NCBI RefSeq assembly: GCF_963576545.1
Contig: NC_083637.1
Coordinates: 24,329,507 to 24,393,506 of the forward strand
Direction of reading: 5' to 3'
Source: Limanda limanda
Taxonomy: Eukaryota > Chordata > Actinopteri > Pleuronectiformes > Pleuronectidae
DNA length: 64,000 bases
This document shows, piece after piece, positions 24,041 to 34,546 of this stretch. Position numbers and translations under genes: made by a program. The number at the start of each line of letters is the position of its first letter. Within the stretch, counting starts at the first letter, position 1. The notes below the pieces were generated by a model. It was not told the origin of the DNA. It was given only the letters and a program-made list of their open reading frames with translations, and made no database searches.

Positions 24041-26734
24041 TCTCTCTCTCTCTCTCATACATGCTTTCCGTCTTCTCTTCCCCCAAAGTCCCCTCTTTCA
24101 GCCCCTGCCATGAAATGGCAGCTCAGGGGTTGTCAGTGTGATTTCTCCTCTATGCTGATCCTATTTCAAAGGGACCTGGAGATCCAGCATTAGCTCCAGC
24201 TCTCCTGCTCTCCGGCCCTAACTCGCCACAGACTTACAGTTACTGGAAGGAGAGAAACAGACGGAGAGAGCGAGAGGGAGTCCTCTTTTATTCCATTAGA
24301 GGACAGACTTATTTATAAGATCATCCGTCCTCCCTTTCGCTCAGTTCTCTGCTCTTATATACGGGCAAAGAAATATTCAAAGCCATCATACGCCTTGTCA
24401 GAATGTTGTTTCTCCGTCTGAATGGATGTCCTTCCATCCCGTTGAGGACAGCTATTAAGAACAATAGTGGACTTATTTAGGTATCTTCTCTGTCATTGTT
24501 GTGAATCTGAGCATGTGTTGTCTGGCTTTTTGATGCCCATCAATCTGTCCACATGCCAGCACAGGAATAACAATTATCGTCGCTGCTTGTGGCTTGTGCA
24601 CTGTCAGATGCCCGTGGATGGGCTGGTGATTGCATAGCACGAGACACGCTATTTTTGATACATAAGAATGTGCATTGACTAGTGCCTTTAAAAGCTGTGT
24701 TGTGGCTCTCGTGTCCTTCAGAAACAGGGTGGGTTGTCATTAGGGATGTCCCCTTCACGCCACACTTCTTTCCCTCCTTCACTCCCTTCCTTTTCCCCCC
24801 TATATCTCCTTACTTCACTCCCTCGCTGCTTTCTTTCCTCTGACGGACGTCTTAGGAGGAGAAGACGACATTCGAGCTCACCCTCCAACCCCCACCCACC
24901 CCCGTCCTGCACTCCCTATCTCGTCCTTCACAAACAGCAGAAAATTCATTTTTCCTCCTCATGCATATACACGGTCCACTCACACATCATGGGGGGGAAG
25001 TGTGTATAGGCTGCAAATCAAAGAGAAAAGAGCCGGAGAAGCCAGGTTATTACAACAGTTTTACAAGCGATATGGTGCTTTCTATTTAAAGCCATAAAAA
25101 CTCACATAATCAGGAAACATGCATATAGCCAAACCAATGTAATGGGCACATTTTATTTGTGCTTATGAGAGAGGGAGCGAAAACGTGTATGGGCAAATGG
25201 CTTTTTTATGATGGAAAATTCCATAGTGGGTCAGAGCCCCTTGCAGGTGGCAGCAATTAACTGTAATTTTAGCAGATTGTAATGATCCATAATTTACCAG
25301 TATACCCCCTTCCAACTCTTTTCAGTCAAGAGGAAAAGGTTTGCGTGTAGGTCTGATTGGGTGCACATTTTATGCCGTGTTCTGGTCTTTAAGTGAGATT
25401 GTTCAGAGGGGGCCACGGTGGCCGTGGACACGAGATAGAAGGAAGCACTGAACACTTATCTGTTCCCTCTATTTCTCATCCACAACATCATGCTTTTCTC
25501 CGTGCAGCCGTCTTTTGTCTCTGCCTCTTCTTCTCCCCTTTGTCTCTCAGCCACAGCAGGCTTAAAACATGCAAGACTGTCCATCCACCATCTTAGGAAT
25601 CGCTCATAGTCGCAATGGCATACCCTCGGCCCGTCTTCCTTCCTCCCGCTCCCTCGTTCTCCCTCTCCTGCACAGTGTGGCCGTGGTTATGGGTTCAGTG
25701 TCTGCAAATGACTTCAGAAAAATGCCCTCCAGTGAAAAAGGAAAAAAGAGAAGAAAGGATAAGACAGCCAAAAGATGAAAGAGGGAGCACATTTGCAAGT
25801 GGCGGATGCTTCTTATTTTGCATATCTCTCACTTCTGCTTTCCCCTTCTTCTCCTTTTCTCTTCACCTGAGAGGATTTAAATAAATCCATAAAGCATGAA
25901 ATATCAGAAATAGAAAAGTAATGCATGAAATGCATTTTCATAGAAGCTTTCCCACCCACACACAAACACACATACATAATTTTTCCCCTTTGGTTCTTCC
26001 AGCTGTGGATGTGTGTTTTTTGTGATAAACGCTGGTACAATTTATTAGCATGTGACCTCTTATTTGTATTCGGCGTTAATATGCAGCATCAGATACATGT
26101 CCCACTTTAGCCTTGCTAATTCTGTAAACAAGGCATTGGAGGGGAGATGAGTGTGTTTAATGAGATTAGGCGTGCATTGTCAGGCAAAACTCAGGTCAGC
26201 GTGCAAGTGCTATTGAAAGTCAATTATTGTTTGAAATATTCCTATGTCTCTTCAACTGTGTGAATTGTGTATTTGCTGCCTGAGATATCTCCCATTATTG
26301 TTTTATATATTCTTTTGTAAAGCACACACTCCCTGGGAGTAATATGGGTTTGATAAAATTGTTAAATGCGTATTTAATCTTTAAGATATGTTCCAGCTTG
26401 GATTAATTTTGTAATAATTCAAAAAATGCAAAACACAGTGTTGACATTCAGTCACACTAAATCACAGCAGCAAAAGGGGCGGGTTATTTATTTGAGTTAA
26501 AATTATTTTCTTTCTATAAGATTTTTTAAAACCTTTCAAAGCTTCTTTCTAATCACTGTTTTTTCCCTCTAGAAATTACTATTGCTGTGATCAGGATCAC
26601 AATATGATGTTATAAGAAAAAATTTAATTTTAGTGAGCAGTTCAGAAATTGTATTTATTGTCAATAAATTATTCTATAATGATGGTGTAATATCAGTTAT
26701 ATTAGTAAGTTGTTGCGTATGTCCCTTTATCATT
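23111..26734. other. Intron 5' of the last exon, no gene recognised
   Basis: Contains the CT array listed separately, a short GT tract (23501-23530), and several repeat-free AT-rich patches that could be regulatory (about 24120-24720, 25010-25330 with CAGCAATTAACTGTAATTTTAG, and 26040-26560). No conserved exon 3 phrase is found. Confidence 0.4.
23962..24056. repeat. (CT)n microsatellite
   Basis: 95 bases of CT repeat with one CCC interruption near 24036. Confidence 0.97.
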
Positions 26735-26786
26735 TTACCTGGTTGATTAAATAATTTTTCTCTTTGTGTGTCTCTTGTTGTTTTAG
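26735..26786 (+). promoter_or_regulatory. 3' splice site of the bcl11a terminal exon
   Basis: The bases before the exon are T-rich with a few C (TTTTTCTCTTTG, then TCTCTTGTTGTTTTAG). The AG at 26785-26786 is followed by ATAAAGATGAGCCC, which begins the conserved [13 protein letters not shown] reading. A branch-point-like GGTTGATTAAAT lies about 40 bases upstream. The reading frame stays open upstream to 26768 only by chance, and those residues (MSLVVL) are not family sequence. Compared with human BCL11A as I remember it (GICKDEPSS), the fish exon starts about two codons later in the same phase. Confidence 0.85.
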
Positions 26787-28780
26787 ATAAAGATGAGCCC
26801 AGCAGTTACATCTGCACCACGTGCAAGCACCCCTTCACCAGTGCCTGGTTCCTGCTCCAGCACGCCCAGAACACCCACGGTTTCCGCATCTATCTGGAGA
26901 GCGAGCCAGGCAGCCCCTTCACCCCCCGTGTGGCGACAGCTCCTGGGATGGGTGGTGACTGTGCCTCCTCACAGCCCCCCCTCCATGCTGTCCACTTAGC
27001 TGATGGTAGTCCTTACAGCCTCCTGCGGATGCCGGGCTCTGGGTCTGGCCGGGAATCAGCATCCACACCTCGTGAGGGTCGCTACCCCCGTACCCCACCA
27101 CTGTTCAGCCCGCCACCTCGCCACCGCCTCAGTCCTGATGACTTGGCCCTGGCAACCCACCATCCCAGCGCCTTTGACAGGGTGATGAGGCTCAACTCAG
27201 TGCCATTAGAGCCCCCTCCCAGCATGGACTTCTCGAGGCGTCTGCGCGAGCTGGCCGGGAACGCCACTGGGGCCTCCCCACCTCTCTCTCCTAACAGGCC
27301 CAACGCTATGCAACGGCTGCTGCAGCCATTCCAGCCGGGTTCAAAGCCTCCGTTTTCAGCGACACCTCCCCTCTCCACCGCTCAGTCACCTTCTGGTGCA
27401 CGTTCCACCCCGAATGCCGTATCCAATGCAGTGCAGCCGGGCACACCTCTCAAGGCAAAGTCTTGCGAGTTTTGCGGGAAGACCTTCAAGTTCCAGAGCA
27501 ACTTAATCGTTCACCGGCGTAGCCACACAGGGGAAAAGCCATTCAAGTGTCACCTCTGTAACCATGCCTGCACCCAGGCCAGCAAACTGAAACGACACAT
27601 GAAGACACACTGTCAGAGCAAGTCGTCCGTGCTTAGTTCCAAGTCAGATGATGGCCTCTCGACGGCCAGCTCTCCTGAAGCAGGAACCAGTGAGCTGATG
27701 GGCAGTGCCACGGATGCCCTCAAGTCAGTGGTGGCCAAGTTCAAGAGTGAGAACAATGGCCTGATGCCTGAAAATGGGGAAGAGGAGGAGGAGGAAGAAG
27801 AGGAGGAGGAAGAGGAGGAAGAGGAGGAAGAGGAGGAGGAGGAAGAGGAAGAAGAAGAAGAAGAGGAGGAGGAGGAGGAAATTGAAAGTAAGCCTGGAGT
27901 GGAAGAAGATGAGGGAAAGAATGACTATCGGTTCAGCCTGCGGCTAGAAGGGGCCCGCCACCACCAGAACAGTGAGGCCCTGCATCCACGCCGCCGGAGC
28001 CTGCCCCGGGAGCCCGGTGAGGAGGATTCAGCCATGGAGTCAGACCGGGCAGATGATGGAACCACCACTGCCATCAATGGCCTGGTACCTCTATCCACTG
28101 ACAGCTTGTCCCGGAAGCTGCTGGGAGGAAGGGTCAGCCCTGGCTCCCTCAGTCCCCTGTCCAAGCGCATTAAGGTGGAGAAGGACCTTGACCCCCCCAC
28201 ACCCACTATCCCTAACACAGAGAATGTCTACTCCCAGTGGCTAGCTGGCTACGCTGCCTCACGACAACTCAAGGACCCCTTCATTAACTTCACAGGTGGG
28301 GACTCCAGACAATCGCCCTTCGCCTCCTCATCGGAGCACTCGTCAGAGAACGGCAGCCTGCGCTTCTCCACTCCACCCGGCGAGCTGGATGGGGAGCGGG
28401 CCCCCTCGGGACGCAGCGGCACCGGCAGTGGCGCCAGCACGCCCCACGGCGGCAGCGGGAACGGCAGGCCGAGCTCCAAGGACGGCCGGCGCAGTGACAC
28501 TTGTGAATATTGTGGCAAGGTGTTCAAGAACTGCAGCAACTTGACAGTGCACCGACGCAGTCACACCGGAGAGCGGCCCTACAAGTGTGACCTGTGCAGC
28601 TATGCGTGCGCCCAGAGCTCAAAGCTCACCCGCCACATGAAGACCCACGGACAGATGGGCAAGGACGTGTACAAATGTGAAATCTGCCACATGCCTTTCA
28701 GTGTATACAGCACTCTGGAGAAACACATGAAGAAGTGGCACAATGACCGCCCTCTCTCTAATGATATTAAGACTGAGTAG
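26787..28780 (+). CDS. bcl11a: BCL11A-type C2H2 zinc-finger transcription factor, last large coding exon (partial: N-terminal exons outside window)
   Basis: This exon encodes about 663 residues of a nuclear transcriptional repressor. In mammals BCL11A acts with NuRD in neural, lymphoid and erythroid cells and binds TGACCA. A pyrimidine-rich tract ending in TTTTAG at 26786 gives the acceptor, and the first codon is split (phase 1). The stop TAG is at 28778. Numbering residues from an in-frame reading that begins at 26768, seen in order: finger 1 (C16, C19, H32, H37); a proline/serine-rich part with the family phrases [11 protein letters not shown] and [13 protein letters not shown]; fingers 2-3 (C233-H253, C261-H281) joined by [17 protein letters not shown]; 34 glutamates (338-371); a sumoylation-like IKVE (K469); [25 protein letters not shown] conserved block; fingers 4-6 (C579-H599, C607-H627, C637-H658); terminal [15 protein letters not shown] and the IKTE end favour BCL11A over BCL11B. 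A central segment that human BCL11A has after the acidic tract is missing. Which teleost copy (aa or ab) is undecided. Confidence 0.95.
27458..27610 (+). other. bcl11a: Zinc fingers 2-3 of bcl11a
   Basis: Two adjacent C2H2 fingers have C-x2-C-x12-H-x3-H spacing: C233/C236/H249/H253 and C261/C264/H277/H281. They are separated by the canonical TGEKPF linker. The family phrases [15 protein letters not shown] and [16 protein letters not shown] are intact, and all eight zinc ligands are present. Confidence 0.95.
27776..27881 (+). repeat. Purine-only GAG/GAA tract encoding 34 glutamates
   Basis: An uninterrupted purine run of 106 bases made of mixed GAG and GAA codons encodes 34 consecutive glutamates, residues 338-371. 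BCL11A proteins usually have an acidic tract here. In the human protein, as I remember it, the tract is shorter and includes aspartates. Mixed codons suggest selection on the protein as well as slippage. Confidence 0.95.
28496..28741 (+). other. bcl11a: Zinc fingers 4-6 of bcl11a (DNA-reading triplet)
   Basis: Three C2H2 fingers lie in tandem: C579/C582/H595/H599, C607/C610/H623/H627 and C637/C640/H653/H658. The last has the H-x4-H spacing of the family (KHMKKWH). In mammalian BCL11A this triplet recognises TGACCA. It is nearly unchanged here, so DNA specificity should be conserved. Confidence 0.95.
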
Positions 28781-30018
28781 GCAAAGAGCAGCATGCTCGC
28801 AGCTCTCTCTCTCTCAGCTCCTCTGGCTAAAAAGCGACCCTGGCTAACTAGCCGATAAGTGAGGGGAAAGGACAACAGGGTTAGACACCAGTACACAGTA
28901 CAGCCCTGTTATAATCCCCGACTGGAAAGAGCTGAATGCATGATCCATCATTGGGGCAATACTATTGCATCAAACGCAAAACTTTTTGAGCCTTTCTATT
29001 GTGCAATAATTTACACGTTTTGTATTTTTTTGTAACTGGACAGCATGCTCGGTGTGTTTTGGCTACTTAGAGAGAAAATTGTCCTCGGCTGGTGGGTTTG
29101 GTTGTACATGTGTTGCTGTTGATACTTTTGATTTCTTCAACATAAAAAAAAAACATTAGTTATGAGAACCCATGCTGCACACAGTACATACTGTTTTACA
29201 TATCATGTACAGTTTTGTGTTCGAACATAGTGGACAGTGTCATATTATCAAAACATCAAGACAAGCAGGGTCACACTTAAAACGGATCTTTGTGAAAGAC
29301 TTTCCATGCAAGATTGAGATAAGAGATATATATATAAAAAATTGGGCTGCCTATGAAATGCTAGGCACTAGCGCTATTAAATATTTCTTTTACAAACAGC
29401 AATGAAATTAACAATATGGTGTGAAATGACAACAATGAGTGCCTTGGATATTTTACCCGCATTAGTTAATCCTCCTTTTTGCTATAAGCTCGGAGTTTCA
29501 GCTATCGAAGATTACAGGACATTTTTGTGCACATATGGAATAAGCAGGTACTTGCATCAAGCACCTGTACGACCCTGTCGTTTTGTGACTTAGCAGAGCA
29601 TAAGGAACCAGCTGAAACAGAAAACAAACAAAAAAAAAACGAAAAAAAAAGATGTGTATCTCTGGTAAATCATTTATCTGCCTGACTCATGTATATTGTT
29701 ATTCTCCAGATTATGATTCTGTTTACTGGCATGTTACATGCTAAAAAGGAGTAGGAGTTTGGTGTGTAGAGTTTTGGTTTTAGGTGTTTTTATTTCCTGG
29801 TACATGTGTACCATACTGAGAGGGAGTTGTTTTTACCAACGTAAAGCTCTTAATATCCCAGTGTTTTTTTTTCTTTGAAAAAATTAAAAGTTTGCAGTTT
29901 TCTTTGTGAGTAGCACAGAATTATGTTTCCTTCTGTGTCAGCCAGGCAGGCAGTGTAGCTAGCAGCCACTTGAAGACCACAGGGTGGGTTTTAGTTGCTC
30001 TAAGCCAGACAGATTTTT

Positions 30019-30112
30019 GGGTGAGGGCGGGACGGGGTCGGTTTGGGGGGGATTTCGTTTGGGTGTATGAGGGTGAAGGGTGGGTGGAGGGTCAGAGTAG
30101 AGGGTGGGTGGT
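30019..30112 (+). other. G-rich patch in the bcl11a 3' UTR
   Basis: At least ten runs of three or more G lie within 94 bases on the mRNA-sense strand, with loops of one to nine bases. The surrounding UTR is AU-rich. The arrangement meets the usual GGG-N1-7 pattern for G-quadruplex formation in at least two overlapping windows. Confidence 0.6.
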
Positions 30113-32252
30113 AGTTTGACCAGGTGTCTCTACAATTCAAATGTGTATGTCCTCTTAGTGTTTATTCTCTCTACTGCATTAGATTGTAGAATCCCTTAAG
30201 TAATCTGAAAACCTTTTTTTAAACTACTCACATTGGGAAAAACGATCTTTAATGAAACGTTCAAATCAAAAGTCAAGAATTTGGATTTTGCAAAAAAAAA
30301 CGAACAGTATTTTTTCCACAAATTACCCACATAGTAAAATGTACACATTTTGTGTTCTAGTGAGTCGACATGCTCTAGACCTCACCGTGGTAGTCGTATC
30401 TTAATCTCCATCCCCCTGTCATTGTTGATATAGCACTTGTCACTCTGCCTTGGATTCTGTATCTGTCTCTCTAATCGAAGGTACAGTTGTTGAGTATAAA
30501 ACAAGGACCAGATTTCAGATCTGGGACTAAATACATGCACTGTTCAATTTTCCCAGTTTACAGTCGGACGCTCAAGGGAAAACTTGCTCTTATGCTGACA
30601 GATTAGTGTGGTGTCATTGCTCTGCATTAAAGAAAAATGAAAAAGAAAAAAAAGAAGAGGGTTGAACTAGAAACTGTCTTCAGCCATGTCTCCTCCTGAG
30701 AACTGAATTAGTTTGGCTCTCTGGGGTATCAATGCAGGAACCGCCATAGAAATATCCTGCTTCATACCAACTATAGAAATGTACTGCTCATTACAGAAAG
30801 ATAACAAATTCTACAGATTTGATTTAAAAAAGATAAGTAAACCGTGCTGTTGATTGTTTTTAAGTAACACTTCAATATCTTTAGGGGAGAATCTTATTTC
30901 AATTTTGTTTCAATTTTTTTTCATCGTTGTTTCTCTTTTTCTGTCTTGCTGACATCCGGCACTTGATCACTATGTAATGAATTGTGATGAACATGTTTCT
31001 CATCTTTTTTGCCTTTACTATACACAAGTCTTCAGGTTGAACAAAAATTTGCATTGGGGAGAGATTTATGATATATAAATATATAGAGAGAACTTAAAAC
31101 ACATAGGAAAATGCACACTCATGTAAGTTCCTATGTTCAAAACACATTTATGGTCTACTTTTTTCCTGTATTTAGAATGGTATTTGAAATTAATGTTCAC
31201 TTAGTGTAGGCACTTATAGTATTTATGTTGGAGCCTGTATTTTTAACTGTTTTGCCTGTACTCTTTAAAGGTTTCAATGTACCCCTTTTTCTGTAGTGAA
31301 AAAAAATCCCAACAAGCTGCCACCGTATATTTTCTTAATTTGGCAGGATAATATAGTGTGAATAATTTGTATGCTTGAAAATAAGTATGTTTTTGAAAAT
31401 TGAAATGTTGTGGTGTCCCCCGAGGGTGAGAGGTCATATGATGGCCTTTTCAGGCAGTCCCGCTGGAGTGACCACAATGAGGTAAAAACAGGTGGTTGTA
31501 CATATCTTTTTAGTTTGTTTTATATATTTTTCTCTCCTGCCATTTTATATGCAGTAATACAAGCTATTGTTGGGTTTTCTCGGTAGCCAACTTTTTACTG
31601 TCCTTGAACATGTACCACCTGATAACATTCCAGCCATTTTTGAAAAAGACCTTTTGTCATATGCAATCAATCCAACATCAATCTGAAAAGCGTTCTTTTT
31701 TTTTTTTTGCTACAGTTCTTTTTTTTAATTATTTTGAATTGTGTTTCATCATTGCCAAATGAACCATGGTGCTTTATAATTTAAATATGGTACATGTCAT
31801 ATGCAAGGCATATTCTAAATATAACTGAAATCATAGAAAGAATAACGTTTGGTACATGTTATCATTGCTGATGGTTTTGAGGTACATTTAAGTTTTCAGC
31901 CTGATTTCATCCTGTGTTCTGTATTTACTCTCAAGCTATTTGTTCTGAACTGAACTTGAAGTCGACCTGTGGCATTGGTCGACATTATTTATTATGACTA
32001 TACACACACACGCATACACACGCTCTGTTCAGAACAGAGTCACTGCAAAACAAATCAGTTCATTTTTCCTCCCTCCTGATGAATTGTGATGGCTTAATTA
32101 CTCTGTTTGATGACCAAAGGTCATTGACCAACATTTATGAGTTGTTGCTCGACTTACAGATTTTGTTGTTGTTTTTCAGTTACGGAGATGCCACTCTATT
32201 TTCAGCTGTTGTCTGCATTATTCTCTTCACTCAGCCATTTTGTCTTGAAAAA

Positions 32253-32258
32253 AATAAA
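32253..32258 (+). terminator. Distal polyadenylation signal of bcl11a
   Basis: A canonical AATAAA is followed within 30-50 bases by T-rich sequence (CTTTTCTTTTTTATTGTC) that could serve as the downstream element. The AU-rich UTR composition stops just beyond it, and a CA-flanked fish repeat begins at about 32340. Cleavage is expected near 32270-32285. Confidence 0.65.
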
Positions 32259-32339
32259 AAGTATTACATACATTATCTGAATTTGGTGCTTTTCTTTTTT
32301 ATTGTCATCTGACTAGACTATATAGAGTGTATAGAACCA

Positions 32340-32610
32340 CCAGGACAAACACAAACACACACACACACACACATGCTCACACCGGACACGCAGTCATTAC
32401 ATTGACTTACATTCATTTCCTGGAGACTTACTCTAACCATAACCATAGTTACTACTTGCCTAACCCATACCCCAATATAAACCAAACCCAAACTTTAACC
32501 CAACCTTAACACATGTATTCATCTTAGAATTTACTTTATCTACTTTATGCGTTTTGCCCCAATAAGGAAGACAAGTCCCCATGATGTGACTTTTTAAAGT
32601 GCTTCAGTTC
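32340..32610. mobile_element. Fish interspersed repeat flanked by CA arrays
   Basis: The phrases TTGACTTACATTCATTTCCT, GGAGACTTACTCTAACCATA, degenerate TAACC repeats, CCCAATAAGGAAGACAAGTC and CCCATGATGTGAC occur in the order of a common fish repeat that is often bounded by CA microsatellites. CA tracts at 32350-32372 and 32658-32723 flank it here. Confidence 0.6.
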
Positions 32611-32655
32611 CTCACAACATGAGTTATGCCTGGACCACATACACACATACACGCA

Positions 32656-32657
<2 letters not shown>

Positions 32658-32723
<66 letters not shown>
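32658..32723. repeat. (CA)n microsatellite
   Basis: About 66 bases of perfect CA repeat. Confidence 0.97.
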
Positions 32724-32725
<2 letters not shown>

Positions 32726-32740
32726 AACATACAGGCAGTC

Positions 32741-33819
32741 ACAGTTCAATACATACTACACTTGTACTAAAGCACATATTTGTTTAGATGTATGGCGCCC
32801 AGGTGTGTTTGCCTGGTCTCAGTTTGAGTCACCCGTCATGGGGGTGGAGGTTCACCTCCATATCTCTGGTCTGTGGCCTTGTCAGGTCAACTAAGCGTCT
32901 GTGTTATATCTCAGACAAACCTCTCACCCCCCCCCCTCTCCTCGCTCTCTCTCCGTCCAGCCTCTGACTCCTCCTCACCCCTCTCTCAGCCTTGGCTCTT
33001 TCTCTGTCTCTTTTTCCTCCTCTTCGCTTTTATGTGTCTTTTTTTCCTCTTTTCTTTTCTTAATCTAACTTCATACATCTTCCCACCTCCAAGCGTCTCT
33101 CTCTCTCTCTCTCTCTCTTTGTGTCTTTCTCTCTTACTCTCTCTCTCTCTCCGACCTCTCCCTTCCCCGCTTCCTTCTCTCCCCGCTGAAGCACTGGAGG
33201 GCAACGTGACAGACTAATCGCTCTCCTTGTCCGAGCCTGGCGCTGTTTGCCTAGCAGGGCCAGATTAAAGTTCACAGATAGAGAGAGGTTCCTGCTTAGG
33301 CCAGGTGTTGACAGTTAAGATAAAGCAGAGTTGCGAGGAAGTGGGGGTGGAGCGGGTGGGCGTTGGGAGTGAGAAATTGTTCGCCTGTGTGTGTGTGTTC
33401 CCGTGCATATATGCACTTCCAATGTTTTAGCAGGGTGGTTACTCCCACCCCCCCCCCCCCCTGTCTCTCCCAAGTTCAATGTCAAGAGAGCAACAATGCT
33501 CTGGCCCACAAATCCTGGCACCAAACAACCCATGCATAGCAGACATACTTTTCCCAGAGCAGATTTTGGTCCTTGCCGACCGTCCCCTTCCCCCTCCTCT
33601 TCCTCCTTGTGTACACATATGTCCTTAAGTTGTAAAAGTAACAGTCGTAGCTCTTTGATTGAAAGGAGAGGGTTTTTGTTGTGTTCGCCGTGCGGGGGAA
33701 ATAAAGCCAGTCGTCCCATTCTCCTGCAGATTTGTTTTTTAATTTACAAAACAAGATGTTGGAGAAAAAAACGAAACATTACTCTAATTTCTGCCGAATC
33801 TTCGGGGGATAGGCCGACT
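32741..33819. other. Downstream flank, nothing recognised
   Basis: C/T-rich low-complexity sequence (32920-33180) with a short CT array at about 33100-33118 and a C14 run near 33448. No gene is visible. Confidence 0.4.
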
Positions 33820-33900
33820 CTCAGCTGAAGGGCGAGGATTTATTAGTTCATTATGCAAATCGAAAAAACGAGTTCACAAATACTCATGAAGAGATAAAGA
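33820..33900. promoter_or_regulatory. Short AT-rich block with exact octamer
   Basis: ATGCAAAT at 33853-33860 sits in TTTATTAGTTCATTATGCAA, followed by ATACTCATGAAGAG. One POU octamer and two ATTA cores lie in about 60 bases of unique sequence. Possible enhancer fragment. Confidence 0.3.
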
Positions 33901-34511
33901 ACCCCCCCCAGCCCCCCCCCCCACTCACCAACCACCCCAACCACCTCTCTTTTTCTCTTTTTCTCTTTTCCGTTCCTCCCCTATACTTCACCTTCCTCTC
34001 TGTCCTGACTTGCCTGTGTGTTAAAAGCGAGGGAGGCCTCCCAGGCATAGCTGGGGAAATCCTGTCCATGAGAGAGTGGGCTCGTTGAATTGACTCTCTA
34101 ATCCTCCTAATATGCCACTTCTCCCTGTCCGCTGCTCTCCCTCTGTTCCGCTGCCCTCCTCCTCTATGTCGCTACTGTCTCCTCCATGCGTCAACTGCCA
34201 GTGGATCATCTCTCTTTATCCCTCCATATCCTCTCCCTCCTTTTTTCCCCCCGTCTGCTATATTATACACATTCTGTCCTGCTCCTTCTCTTTGTCCATT
34301 CCTCTTCCAGCAGCTCTCGTCTCTGTTTCGGGGCTCACTTTTTCTTGGGTCTGCGTCTGTCTCACGAGTGTCAGTAAGTAGGGGAAGGCTGAAGAGCAGA
34401 GATGGAGAGGCCGACTGCAGCTGTGCTGTGGTGCAGTGAAGAGGGGGCCTCGTCCGGGCTCCTTGGAACAATATAAAAGCACTAATCACCCAGGACAGCT
34501 GACACCCAGTG

Positions 34512-34546
<35 letters not shown>

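Larger units (their letters stand above)
28781..32280 (+). other. bcl11a: Probable 3' UTR of bcl11a
   Basis: About 3.5 kb of AU-rich unique sequence follows the stop codon. It has many T-runs and ATTTA pentamers and almost no microsatellite, in sharp contrast to its surroundings. Candidate poly(A) signals are ATTAAA at 29883-29888 and 30626-30631, and AATAAA at 32253-32258. The last has a T/GT-rich stretch downstream. Embedded signals are a G-rich patch (30019-30112), a miR-124 seed match GTGCCTT (29439-29445) and two short inverted repeats (31961-31983, 32023-32039). Human BCL11A also has a long AU-rich 3' UTR on its XL isoform. The end point is inferred from the signal, not from transcript data. 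Confidence 0.75.

Noticed and set aside
26768..26786. Six extra codons (MSLVVL) before the exon
   Set aside because: They lie in the polypyrimidine tract and splice acceptor, begin at GTG, and are not BCL11 family sequence.
26919..28564. Several open frames antisense to or out of frame with the bcl11a exon
   Set aside because: They are shadows of the GC-rich coding exon; only the + frame carries the conserved zinc fingers.
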